Shown: positions 27,893 to 35,978 of the stretch, piece by piece
How the letters are laid out: each line of letters starts with the position of its first letter
How positions within the stretch are numbered: position 1 is the first letter of the stretch
Source of the DNA: Staphylococcus sp. ACRSN
Lineage (GTDB): Bacteria; Bacillota; Bacilli; Staphylococcales; Staphylococcaceae
Direction: 5' to 3'
Length of the DNA stretch: 64,000 nt
NCBI RefSeq assembly: GCF_022346615.1
Contig: NZ_JAKRNS010000012.1
Location: 52,660-116,659, forward strand
The notes under the pieces: generated by a model
The model's database searches: none
What the model saw: only the letters and a program-made list of their open reading frames with translations
What the model was told of the DNA's origin: nothing
Translations under genes and position numbers: made by a program

Positions 27893-30310
27893 CTATTTTC
27901 TTCTATGCACTAGATATCCGATTACCATACCAATACTTATAATTATCATTGCAGTAATTAATGCGAATAATGTTCTTTCAAATTTGATATCAATTGTAGT
28001 ATTAGCATTTCTTTCTTGAGTATCAGTTAATTCTTCTTCACTACTTGAATGATATTCATATTTTCCAGATGATGACTTGGTTTTAGGATTTTTTAAATCA
28101 GGCATAGAACCAATATCGCCAGTGATTAATGCTAATACTTGTTTATCTAAATTTTTATAGTAGTCACTTGATTTCAATGGATTAAAATATTGAAATTTAA
28201 AATAATTGGTTCCTTTTTGTAACGAATTTAAATATGCATTATCTTCAAAGCTTTGTTTTTTTAAAACTGCTGAAATCTCTTTGTCCGTTACACTTGCAGC
28301 TTTATTATTTAACGCACGAACTTGATTAATGACGTAAGGATTATATTTAAATGAGCCTGTAGACATTTGTTTGAACCTATTAACTACTTTCGTATCATCA
28401 TTATGGTTACCAATTTGTTGATTTTCATTTACAGAGAGGTCACCATAAGTTACACCTTTATCATTCCTTGAACTGTATTGGTTTGAATGTTCATTATGCA
28501 ATTGATTTGTCGCATTATTATATTGGTTATGTTTTAACTTATTCGTCTTGTTTTCAATATTATTTTGATTGTACTTAGTATTTGGATTATCACTTTGTAC
28601 ATGTTTGTGCTGCTTTTGCGCTGTACCAGAAACGTTATTTCCTTCTTGACCAGCAATATTTTGATGTGGCTCAAGTGTAGCTATATCATTATTTGTTGTT
28701 TTGTTAGATTGTTTATTATTTGGCTTACTATGTTGTTGAGGTGTCTGTGTATCGTTGCCACCTTGATTAGATGTAGCATCACTACCTGGCTTCGTTCCAC
28801 CACTTTGCGATCCATTATCATTATTATCGCTTGTATTGTCATCTGGCTTCGTTCCGTCAGTTTGTGTACCATCATTATTATCGTTTGTATTGTCATCCGG
28901 CTTCACTCCACCACTTTGGGCACCATCATTATTATCGTTGGTATTGTCATCCGGCTTCACTCCACCACTTTGGGCACCATTATCATTATTATCGTTGGTA
29001 TTGTCATTCGGCTTCACTCCACCGCTTTGTGCACCATCATTATTATCGCTGGTATTGTCATTCGGCTTCGTTCCACCAGTTTGTGCACCATCATTATTAT
29101 TACTGGAATTGTCATTTGGCTTTGTTCCACCACTTTGCGCACCATTATCATTATTATCGCTTGTATTGTCATCTGGCTTCGTTCCGTCAGTTTGTGCACC
29201 ATCATTATTATCGTTTGTATTGTCATCCGGCTTCACTCCACCGCTTTGGGCACCATCATTATTATCGTTTGTATTGTCATCCGGCTTCATTCCACCACTT
29301 TGCGATCCATCATTATTATCGCTTGTATTGTCATCCGGCTTTGTTCCACCAGTTTGCGATCCATCATTATTATCGCTGGTATTGTCATCCGGCTTTGTTC
29401 CACCAGTTTGCGATCCATCATTATTATCGCTGGTATTGTCATTTGGCTTTGTTCCGTCAGTTTGCGCACCATTATCATTATTATCGTTTGTATTGTCATC
29501 CGGCTTCGTTCCACCACTTTGCGCACCATTATCATTATTATCGCTTGTATTGTCGTCCGGCTTCGTTCCACCACTTTGCGATCCATCATTATTATTACTC
29601 GTATTGTCATCTGGTACAGTTGGTAATGTTGTATCATCTGCATCCGACTGATTCGAATCATTTGGAACATCACGATTATTTTGAGTTTGATCTGATTGGG
29701 TACCACTATTAGAATCATTTGTATTATTTGGTGGCAATGTATTATTTCCATCACTGGATGGTTCAGTATCATTTGAACTATTCGATTGCGATGAGTCGTT
29801 TTTGTTCGTGTTATTGCTACTGTTATCAATAGAACCGCTTGATGTTGTATCGTCACTTGTATTGGTATCATTCATATCGGCGTCATCCGGTTGTCCTAAA
29901 TCTTGACTTCTCGCTGTACCATTGTACTTTGTATCATCGGAATTGCTATAATTCTTTCCATCTTGAACATTTGAGTTTTTTGATGAGGCTGGTTCAACAT
30001 CACTATCAGATAATTTTGAATCACCAGTTTGATCAATATATGCTGTACCATTTGAATTAGAACTGTTTCCAGAATGATCTGATTTATCCTTCGTGTTATT
30101 TGAATTTGATAATGTTACATCATCAAATTTTGTACTATCTGTTGTTATATTTCCTTTATTACCATTTATATTAACTAATTTATTATCATTTATCTTATTT
30201 TGTTGTTCATTTGATTGTATTGCACCATATGTCGGCTTCGTTATTAACACAGTACTTAATGCAAAAACAAAGCCTGAAACGACCACTTTTTGTGAAAAAG
30301 GATGCTTCAT
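27893..30310 (-). CDS. sdrH: SdrH-like Ser/Asp/Asn-rich membrane-anchored surface protein
   Basis: This 805-residue protein occupies the sdrH position between mroQ and agr. It has an N-terminal signal sequence (residues about 8-30, ending near TYGA) and a Ser/Asp/Asn-rich stretch. Next comes a block of about 14 repeats of 18-19 residues (consensus GTKPDDNTSDNNDGAQSG), followed by a non-repetitive region. It ends in a membrane helix (TLFALITAMIIISIGMVIGYLV) with a HRRK tail. There is no LPxTG motif, as in S. aureus SdrH, so anchoring is by the helix rather than sortase. The ATG at 30310 follows GGGAGG. Its function is not established. Confidence 0.85.
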   Translation of the reverse strand: MKHPFSQKVVVSGFVFALSTVLITKPTYGAIQSNEQQNKINDNKLVNINGNKGNITTDSTKFDDVTLSNSNNTKDKSDHSGNSSNSNGTAYIDQTGDSKLSDSDVEPASSKNSNVQDGKNYSNSDDTKYNGTARSQDLGQPDDADMNDTNTSDDTTSSGSIDNSSNNTNKNDSSQSNSSNDTEPSSDGNNTLPPNNTNDSNSGTQSDQTQNNRDVPNDSNQSDADDTTLPTVPDDNTSNNNDGSQSGGTKPDDNTSDNNDNGAQSGGTKPDDNTNDNNDNGAQTDGTKPNDNTSDNNDGSQTGGTKPDDNTSDNNDGSQTGGTKPDDNTSDNNDGSQSGGMKPDDNTNDNNDGAQSGGVKPDDNTNDNNDGAQTDGTKPDDNTSDNNDNGAQSGGTKPNDNSSNNNDGAQTGGTKPNDNTSDNNDGAQSGGVKPNDNTNDNNDNGAQSGGVKPDDNTNDNNDGAQSGGVKPDDNTNDNNDGTQTDGTKPDDNTSDNNDNGSQSGGTKPGSDATSNQGGNDTQTPQQHSKPNNKQSNKTTNNDIATLEPHQNIAGQEGNNVSGTAQKQHKHVQSDNPNTKYNQNNIENKTNKLKHNQYNNATNQLHNEHSNQYSSRNDKGVTYGDLSVNENQQIGNHNDDTKVVNRFKQMSTGSFKYNPYVINQVRALNNKAASVTDKEISAVLKKQSFEDNAYLNSLQKGTNYFKFQYFNPLKSSDYYKNLDKQVLALITGDIGSMPDLKNPKTKSSSGKYEYHSSSEEELTDTQERNANTTIDIKFERTLFALITAMIIISIGMVIGYLVHRRK
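28788..29617. repeat. 54/57-bp tandem repeat array in sdrH
   Basis: About 14 full copies plus partial ends encode an 18-19 residue unit. Units differ at a few positions: GT/GV/GM, KPDD/KPND, TSDN/TNDN, and an optional extra Asn. The same variants recur at a distance, as expected from unequal crossing-over or slippage. The opposite strand stays open in two frames only because of the repeat composition. Confidence 0.95.
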
Positions 30311-30497
30311 CAATTCGCCTCCCTAAAATTTCTCATATCAATTTCAGTATATTAGAATTCTGCTATTTTTTCATTAAAAGTTAGTTATTGAAAGATAATA
30401 TTAATATCTTTGAAATTTTATGTAAAATCCTATTTACAAACTCTAATATAATTATTATACTTGATATATAATTTAAATCGAAAAAGGAGTTTTGGAC

Positions 30498-31127
30498 ATG
30501 GGTTTATTTAATAAAAATGTAAAAGCTTTAGAAAGCTTTCAAAATGCAATCGAAACACGACGCACTATTTATAGTTTAGAGAAAGAAATTTCTATTTCAG
30601 ATAAAGAAGTTGAATCAATTATTGAGCATGCAGTGAAACACGTACCATCTTCATTCAACTCTCAATCTACTAGAATTGTTTTATTATTAAATGATAAACA
30701 TGATACTTTTTGGGATATTACAAAAAATGAATTAAAAAATGTAATGGGTGACGATAGAGATTTTCAACCTACATCAGATAAAATCGATAATTTTAAACAT
30801 TCACACGGTACAATTCTTTATTTTGAAGACACTGAAGTCGTGGAAGGTTTACAACAACAAATGCCAAGCTATGCAGAGAACTTTGCAATTTGGTCTAACC
30901 AAACAAATGCGATGCACCAATTTGCGATTTGGACGGCATTAAGTACTGAAGGTATTGGCGCATCATTACAACACTACAATCCATTAGTTGATAATGCTAC
31001 TCAAGAAGCATTTGATATTCCTAAAACATGGAATTTAGTTGCACAAATGCCATTTGGTAACATTCGTGAAGAAGCTGGTGAAAAAGAAATTCACGATATT
31101 AACAAACGTTTCTTAGTAAGAAAATAA
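30498..31127 (+). CDS. Nitroreductase family protein
   Basis: This 209-residue flavoprotein of the nitroreductase/HBN1 group has RRTIYSLEKEISISDKEVESII near the start, SSFNSQSTRIVLL for FMN binding, and GIGASLQHYNPLVDNATQEAFDIPKTWNLVAQMPFG near the end. Such enzymes reduce nitro-compounds or quinones. The real substrate is unknown. AAGGAG lies 8 nt before the ATG at 30498. Confidence 0.85.
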   Translation: MGLFNKNVKALESFQNAIETRRTIYSLEKEISISDKEVESIIEHAVKHVPSSFNSQSTRIVLLLNDKHDTFWDITKNELKNVMGDDRDFQPTSDKIDNFKHSHGTILYFEDTEVVEGLQQQMPSYAENFAIWSNQTNAMHQFAIWTALSTEGIGASLQHYNPLVDNATQEAFDIPKTWNLVAQMPFGNIREEAGEKEIHDINKRFLVRK

Positions 31128-31140
31128 TCCATACTTAATT

Positions 31141-31196
31141 AAAGAAGTTACTCTAATTACTATGCGTTGTGCTAGTTATAGAGTAACTTCTTTTTT
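31141..31196 (+). terminator. Terminator after the nitroreductase gene
   Basis: The 15-bp stem AAAGAAGTTACTCTA and its complement is followed by six T residues. Confidence 0.9.
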
Positions 31197-31278
31197 ACAT
31201 CCTAATATTCTAATAATTTTGAAATCTATATATAAATTTAGTATATTTACTCTAACAATAAATTAAGGGGCGATTTAA

Positions 31279-32067
31279 ATGAATATAGAGATTTTTCAAT
31301 TTAAAGTAGAACCAGCCAATGTAACTTTAAATGAGCAAACAATTTCACAATGGTTTATGAACTACGTTACTGAGGAAACAGATGTTGTTGTTTTACCAGA
31401 GATGTGGAATAACGGCTATGCTCTCCCCCAATTACATCAAATTGCTGATTCTGATTTAAAAAGAAGTTATGCGTTTATAAAAGACTTAGCAGAACAATAT
31501 CAGGTCGATATTGTTGCTGGATCTGTTTCTAATTCCAAAGATGATAAAATATACAACAGTGCTTTTTCCGTAGCTAAAGATGGCACCTTAATAAATAGTT
31601 ATGACAAAGTTCATCTCGTTCCAATGCTGGATGAACCAAGATTTATGACAGCTGGAGATATGGTTCCAGAAAAATTCAAATTATCTAGTGGTATAGAAGC
31701 TACACAAATTATCTGCTATGATTTACGTTTTCCAGAATTGTTGAGATATCCTGCCAAAAATGGTGCTCAAATTGCATTTTATGTTGCGCAATGGCCTGAA
31801 GTTAGAAGTAATCATTGGACTGCCTTATTACAAGCACGTGCAATTGAAAATAATATATTCATCGTTGCATGCAATGGTTGTGGAGATGATGGTAATACAT
31901 TATATGCAGGTCAATCTGTCATTATTAATCCGAATGGCGAAATTATAGCGCAATTAAAAGAAAAACCAGGTCATTTAACTTGTGATATAGATATTGGTGA
32001 AGTTGAAAAACAAAGAGAAGCAATCCCTGTATTCAAAAATCTTAGAACTGATTTATATAAAAAATAG
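31279..32067 (+). CDS. Carbon-nitrogen hydrolase (nitrilase superfamily)
   Basis: This 262-residue enzyme has the Glu-Lys-Cys triad in VVLPEMWNNG, YDKVHLVPM and IICYDLRFPEL. It probably acts as an amidase, possibly in omega-amide or nitrile chemistry. In S. aureus the orthologous gene is the neighbour of RNAIII, and here too it converges on the RNAIII 3' end. AAGGGGCG precedes the ATG. Confidence 0.87.
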   Translation: MNIEIFQFKVEPANVTLNEQTISQWFMNYVTEETDVVVLPEMWNNGYALPQLHQIADSDLKRSYAFIKDLAEQYQVDIVAGSVSNSKDDKIYNSAFSVAKDGTLINSYDKVHLVPMLDEPRFMTAGDMVPEKFKLSSGIEATQIICYDLRFPELLRYPAKNGAQIAFYVAQWPEVRSNHWTALLQARAIENNIFIVACNGCGDDGNTLYAGQSVIINPNGEIIAQLKEKPGHLTCDIDIGEVEKQREAIPVFKNLRTDLYKK

Positions 32068-32076
32068 ATATAAAAA

Positions 32077-32106
32077 ACCGTGAGCTTGGGAGGGGCTCAC
32101 GGTTTT
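32077..32106. terminator. RNAIII terminator, shared with the C-N hydrolase gene
   Basis: The stem ACCGTGAGC/GCTCACGGT carries a loop with CCCTCCC on the RNAIII strand, the counterpart of S. aureus hairpin 14. T-tracts follow on both strands. Confidence 0.93.
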
Positions 32107-32289
32107 TGTAACTTATTATTAAGGGAATGTTTTTTACAGTTAATTCTCTATCTATTTTTGGGGATGTTATTAATTATGAAAAAATTTTAGTGAATTTACC
32201 GTTAATTAATGATAAATTGAATGATGTTTACGATAGCTTACATAATTAACTATTCAAACTATCTCTGTTATAGAAGTTTGAATTATGAC

Positions 32290-32690
32290 TTCAGACTGGG
32301 AAAGCTCTGTCATCATATTTAATACTATTTAGCTTAAAGACTGGGAAAATCCTTATCACTAAACAGACTAATGATACTCATTAGAGACTGGGAATGGCCT
32401 CGAATTTGAGCGATTAAATGACACTTGATATTAAGACTGGGAATAATCTTAAATCTAAGTATTTTACTGATACTTAATTCATGACTGGGAATGGTCAATG
32501 ATATTAAGTAGATTAAAATTACTCAACTGAGACTGGGAATGGTCTATTTAAGCTTGAGTAATTCATTGTTACGCATCCAAGATTGGGAATGATCTTTGAA
32601 TGTGTTAATGTTGATTTGAGACTGGGAAAATCATCAAATCTTTAAACTGATAAAACAATATTCTGATTATAGTGTTGGGAATACACTAAT
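32290..32690 (-). repeat. Array of nine UUCCCA-loop hairpins in RNAIII
   Basis: Nine copies of the RNA-strand consensus GAYYWTTCCCAGTC have their conserved CTGGG or TTGGG (on the + strand) starting at 32296, 32341, 32388, 32437, 32485, 32533, 32583, 32622 and 32675. Spacing is 39-53 nt, mostly 47-50. In each copy the bases around the loop pair, for example GAC/GTC, AGTGT/ACACT or GAGGC/GTCTC. Several have a second outer stem with different sequence, for example ACTTAAT/ATTAAGT. Stems vary while the loop is constant, which suggests the loop is the functional part. Confidence 0.9.
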
Positions 32691-32739
32691 TAATCAAAAT
32701 AACTTTACTCGTTCATTTAAGAACCAAGTAAATATTGTA

Positions 32740-32784
32740 CTATTTTACAAAATCTCTATTTATTGCTGAAAAGTAATATGTCAC
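32740..32784 (-). CDS. 14-codon GTG ORF at the hld position of RNAIII
   Basis: On the RNAIII strand a strong GAGGAGG (32793-32799) is followed at 3 nt by ATG-TAG and at 8 nt by a GTG. The GTG opens a 14-codon ORF, VTYYFSAINRDFVK. This is the place where S. aureus RNAIII encodes the 26-residue delta-haemolysin. The peptide has no similarity to it and is not clearly amphipathic. It may be a remnant or a minimal ORF that keeps ribosomes on RNAIII. Translation is uncertain. Confidence 0.35.
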   Translation of the reverse strand: MTYYFSAINRDFVK

Positions 32785-32989
32785 TACATCAGCCTCCTCT
32801 GTTTGTATTCAAAGAATTGAAAAACGACAACTAACTAAAATAAGTACTCAACTATACAAAAGCATTATTTCTATAGTCAGTTTATTGATTGAACCCCTGC
32901 TCTTAAGTTCAAACAATAGTTATCATTACAAACAAATTGTTGCATAAATAATTTGTAAAATGTTTATCACTTCTTTGTGATACATGACC

Positions 32990-33056
32990 ATTTAACCATG
33001 AATTAAAAATTTCGTGTCTTTTTTTCCTCAACTAGTCAAAATTTATTCCTAACTGC
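32990..33056 (-). promoter_or_regulatory. agr P3 promoter with two AgrA boxes
   Basis: On the reverse strand, GCAGTTAGG (33048-33056) and CTAGTTGAG (33027-33035) are two AgrA repeats separated by 12 nt. They are followed after 31 nt by TTAAAT (32990-32995) as the -10. Transcription would start near 32983, at the conserved RNAIII 5' hairpin. Confidence 0.85.
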
Positions 33057-33096
33057 AAATATATATATGTTAAAATTAAACAGATATATAAATGAA

Positions 33097-33163
33097 ACAG
33101 TTAGGAACTTAAAAAGTACAGTTGAGCAATAAGACGCTCAAAACTTAATTTAATTTGTATAAT
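33097..33163 (+). promoter_or_regulatory. agr P2 promoter with two AgrA boxes
   Basis: ACAGTTAGG (33097-33105) and ACAGTTGAG (33118-33126) are separated by 12 nt. They are followed after exactly 31 nt by the -10 TATAAT (33158-33163). This is the same geometry as S. aureus P2. The second box overlaps a dyad, TTGAGC-N8-GCTCAA (33122-33141). Confidence 0.9.
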
Positions 33164-33184
33164 ACAACCAAGGAGAGAAGCGCA

Positions 33185-33754
33185 ATGTCAAAGCTTATTG
33201 ATAATAAAATCGAGCAGTTTGCACGATACTTACAACAACGTAATAATTTAGAACACATTGAATTTTTGAAAATACGTTTAGGAATGCAAGCTGTTGCAAT
33301 TAACTTTTCTAAAACAATAGTCACTTATGGCGTTTCAATCCTTTGTCATCTCTTTTTATACACTTTACTTGTTCATTTATCGTATTTCTTTATTAGACTT
33401 TTTGCACATGGTGCACATGCGAAATCATCGTTTTTATGCCATGTTCAAAATTTATTGCTTTTTGTTTTATTACCTTGGTTAATCGGGTATATGGAAGTGT
33501 CTGCATTAATAATGTATATACTCGCAATTTTGGGATTTGTTATTTTAGCAATTTATGCACCGGCTGAAACCAAAAAGCAACCTATACCTGCTAGACTACG
33601 TAAAGGTAAGAAAATAAAAACAATTATTGTAACTTTATTATTATTAGTACTATCAGTATTTTTCTCTGAACCCTATCAACAATTAATACTTTTGGGTATT
33701 GTATTAATTGCAGTGGTTCAACTACCAATATTTTTCCCTAAGGAGGATGTTTAA
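33185..33754 (+). CDS. agrB: AgrB, AgrD-processing membrane protease
   Basis: This 189-residue, multi-span cysteine protease cleaves the AgrD C-terminal tail and forms the thiolactone. The catalytic His78 and Cys85 are in RLFAHGAHAKSSFLCH with the expected six-residue gap. The start at 33185 follows AAGGAGAG. An upstream in-frame ATG at 33155 overlaps the P2 -10, so it is rejected. agrD begins 3 nt after its stop. Confidence 0.96.
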   Translation: MSKLIDNKIEQFARYLQQRNNLEHIEFLKIRLGMQAVAINFSKTIVTYGVSILCHLFLYTLLVHLSYFFIRLFAHGAHAKSSFLCHVQNLLLFVLLPWLIGYMEVSALIMYILAILGFVILAIYAPAETKKQPIPARLRKGKKIKTIIVTLLLLVLSVFFSEPYQQLILLGIVLIAVVQLPIFFPKEDV

Positions 33755-33756
33755 CA

Positions 33757-33894
33757 ATGAACATTTTAGAATCTGTTTTAAATTTAATTACTAAATTATT
33801 TTCTGTTTTAGGTGCTACTGTTGGAGCTTTACCTTGCGGTGGTTACTTCGATGAACCTGAAATACCTGCTGAAATAACAGAATTACACAAATAA
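33757..33894 (+). CDS. agrD: AgrD, autoinducing peptide precursor
   Basis: The 45-residue precursor has an amphipathic leader (ILESVLNLITKLFSVLGAT), the signal core GALPCGGYF and the conserved acidic tail DEPEIPAEITELHK. Cys27 and the next four residues (GGYF) would form the five-member thiolactone ring. The length of the exocyclic tail is not visible from sequence. CGG-aromatic-Phe rings differ from all four S. aureus groups and resemble those reported for several coagulase-negative species. AAGGAGG precedes the ATG. Confidence 0.95.
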   Translation: MNILESVLNLITKLFSVLGATVGALPCGGYFDEPEIPAEITELHK

Positions 33895-33919
33895 TAGTTC
33901 AATAGAAAGTGTGTAAAGA

Positions 33920-35215
33920 ATGACAATATTAAGTTCACTTACATTAACTATAATTCAGTCTTTAATACTATTTGTTATTATTAAAATTATTAATAGTATT
34001 AAGTATACAGTTAGGGATTATATTACCATGATTGGGATTATAATCCCTTCTACTGTTGTATTTTATCTTTTCCAATCTAGAGCAATGATTTTTTTATTAG
34101 GCTGTACAGCTATATTTATGTACTTTAGAAATAGAATTATTGGATTAGTTTCTGTTTTAATTAGTTTTTTCATCCTATACATAGCCAATTTTATAACTAC
34201 GTGGCTTGCAACGATATCATACAATTTGATAGATAATGATATATTATTTAATTTACTTTATATTGTATTTTTTGCTGTAACTACTTTAGGGTTTTCATTT
34301 ATTTCTAGGTATTTTGTTAAGAAACTTTTATCATCTGATCTTTCTTTTAATAAAATATATTTAACTATTGTTGCTCTATTTTTATTAACTTGCTTATTAG
34401 TAGTTTATTTTTATTTACCAAATCAGATAATGTCTTTTGCCGATATTAAATTCCTTACTGTAATGTATGCAATATTTATTATTACTTTAGCCATACTTAT
34501 TATCACAATTTCATTTAGTATCGTTAGGCAAATTCAATATAAGCGAAATATGCAGGAAATTGAGAATTACTACAAATATACGTTACAAATTGAAAACATT
34601 AATAATGAAATGCGTAAGTTTAGACATGATTATGTAAATATATTGTCTACCATGTCAGAGTTTATTAGAGAAAATGATATGGAAGGTTTGAAAAAATATT
34701 TTCATGAAGAAATTTTACCAATGCAAGATAGTATGCAAATGAATGCAATTAAAATAAATGGAATTGAAAATTTAAAAGTACGTGAAATTAAAGGTTTATT
34801 AACAACAAAAATTTTACAGGCTCAAGAAAAAAACATTCGAATCAGTATTGAAGTTCCTGAGCCTATTGAAAAAATTGATATGCCTATCGTTAATCTAAGT
34901 AGAGCAATCGGAATTATTTTAGATAATGCGATTGAAGCTTCGGAAAAAAATGAAGATGATCCCTTGATTCGCATTGCCTTCATCAAAAACAACGATGATT
35001 CGGTCATGTTTATTGTCATGAACAAATGTGATCCAGATATGCCTAAAATTCATACTCTTTTCAAAGAAAATTATTCAACGAAAGGAAAAAATCGTGGCTT
35101 AGGACTTTCTACCTTAAAGGAATTGACAGATACTACATCGAATGTTTTATTAGATACAACAATTGACAATAATTACTTTATACAAAAAGTAGAAATTTTA
35201 AATTCTAACTCATAA
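33920..35215 (+). CDS. agrC: AgrC, sensor histidine kinase for the autoinducing peptide
   Basis: This 431-residue protein has six to seven N-terminal membrane spans (about residues 1-200) that form the peptide receptor. A helical linker and an HPK10-type kinase follow. The phospho-acceptor is His236 in MRKFRHDYVNI. The ATP-site N-box is GIILDNAIEAS and the G-box is GKNRGLGLSTLKEL. The N-terminal half should be matched to the CGGYF peptide of agrD. The ribosome-binding site is weak (GAAAGTGTG). Confidence 0.96.
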   Translation: MTILSSLTLTIIQSLILFVIIKIINSIKYTVRDYITMIGIIIPSTVVFYLFQSRAMIFLLGCTAIFMYFRNRIIGLVSVLISFFILYIANFITTWLATISYNLIDNDILFNLLYIVFFAVTTLGFSFISRYFVKKLLSSDLSFNKIYLTIVALFLLTCLLVVYFYLPNQIMSFADIKFLTVMYAIFIITLAILIITISFSIVRQIQYKRNMQEIENYYKYTLQIENINNEMRKFRHDYVNILSTMSEFIRENDMEGLKKYFHEEILPMQDSMQMNAIKINGIENLKVREIKGLLTTKILQAQEKNIRISIEVPEPIEKIDMPIVNLSRAIGIILDNAIEASEKNEDDPLIRIAFIKNNDDSVMFIVMNKCDPDMPKIHTLFKENYSTKGKNRGLGLSTLKELTDTTSNVLLDTTIDNNYFIQKVEILNSNS

Positions 35216-35227
35216 GGACGTGGAGAC

Positions 35228-35944
35228 ATGAAAATATTCATTTGTGAAGATGACGTAAGACAACGTGAGCGTATGATTTCAATTATAAATAATTATATTA
35301 TGATTGAAGAAAAACCCATGGAGATAGAAGTTGCAACAGATGATCCTTATGAAATTTTAGAGCGTTCAAAGAAATTAAATGATATAGGATGTTACTTTTT
35401 AGATATTCAATTAGAAGCGGATATCAATGGAATAAAGTTAGCAAGCGAGATTCGTAAGCATGATCCAGTTGGGAATATTATTTTTGTTACAAGTCATAGT
35501 GAGTTAACCTACTTAACATTTGTATATAAAGTCGCTGCTATGGATTTTATCTTTAAAGATGATCCAGACGAACTCAAATCAAGAATAATAGACTGTTTAG
35601 AAACTTCTGAATCCAGATTGAAATTATTATCCAAAGAAAGTAATGTAGAAACAATCGAATTAAAAAGAGGTAGTAATTCTGTTTATGTACAATATGATGA
35701 TGTAATGTTTTTTGAATCTTCATCTAAATCGCATCGTTTAATTGCACATTTAGATAACCGTCAAATTGAATTTTATGGTAATTTAAAAGAAATTGATCAA
35801 TTAGATGAACGATTTTTTAGATGTCATAATAGTTTTGTGGTTAACAGGCATAATATTGAATCAATCGATTCAAAATCACGCATTGTTTATTTTAAAAATA
35901 ACGAACACTGTTACGCATCAGTTAGAAATGTTAAAAAAATTTAA
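35228..35944 (+). CDS. agrA: AgrA, LytTR response regulator
   Basis: This 238-residue regulator has receiver phospho-site Asp59 in CYFLDIQL. The C-terminal LytTR DNA-binding domain includes RFFRCHNSFVVNRHNI. It is nearly identical in sequence to S. aureus AgrA as I remember it, which fits the conserved spacing of the AgrA boxes at P2 and P3. It follows agrC by 12 bp. Confidence 0.98.
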   Translation: MKIFICEDDVRQRERMISIINNYIMIEEKPMEIEVATDDPYEILERSKKLNDIGCYFLDIQLEADINGIKLASEIRKHDPVGNIIFVTSHSELTYLTFVYKVAAMDFIFKDDPDELKSRIIDCLETSESRLKLLSKESNVETIELKRGSNSVYVQYDDVMFFESSSKSHRLIAHLDNRQIEFYGNLKEIDQLDERFFRCHNSFVVNRHNIESIDSKSRIVYFKNNEHCYASVRNVKKI

Positions 35945-35978
35945 AAGCGTTTGATACCATGTACCACCTTTCTCAAAA

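Larger units (their letters stand above)
32072..32983 (-). ncRNA. RNAIII: RNAIII, agr effector RNA (expanded, without a recognisable hld)
   Basis: The reverse strand from the P3 promoter to the terminator at 32077-32103 would give about 910 nt; S. aureus RNAIII is 514 nt. The 5' hairpin (ATCACAAAGAAGTGAT) matches the S. aureus 5' end. The 3' region holds the conserved AACATTCCCTTAATAATAAG, ATCCCCAAAAATAG and GTGAGCCCCTCCCAAGCTCAC segments. The middle carries nine hairpins with UUCCCA loops. No delta-haemolysin-like ORF is present. In S. aureus, such C-rich loops pair with ribosome-binding sites of targets such as rot and spa mRNAs. Confidence 0.9.

Noticed and set aside
28788..29617. CRISPR-like periodic repeats
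   Set aside because: The whole 54/57-bp unit is repeated and coding; there are no unique spacers and no cas genes.
28565..29712. Long + strand open frames (up to 353 codons) opposite sdrH
   Set aside because: They exist only because the sdrH repeats lack stops on the other strand. They show low-complexity His/Tyr- or Ser/Leu-rich translations, and none has a ribosome-binding site or a family match.
31141..31196. Possible small RNA between the nitroreductase and C-N hydrolase genes
   Set aside because: The hairpin with its T-tract is fully explained as the nitroreductase terminator, and I see no separate promoter for a second RNA.
32290..32690. The spaced ~14-nt repeats as a small CRISPR array
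   Set aside because: The conserved core is too short. The intervening sequences pair with themselves to make stems, and the array lies inside RNAIII with recognisable ends.
32873..32941. 22-codon ATG ORF near the RNAIII 5' end as an alternative hld
   Set aside because: It has no ribosome-binding site, its sequence (MQQFVCNDNYC...) is unlike delta-toxin, and it overlaps the conserved 5' structured part.
33155..33184. Upstream in-frame ATG for agrB
   Set aside because: It overlaps the P2 -10 element, so it would not be transcribed. The ATG at 33185 has a proper ribosome-binding site and gives the normal 189-residue length.
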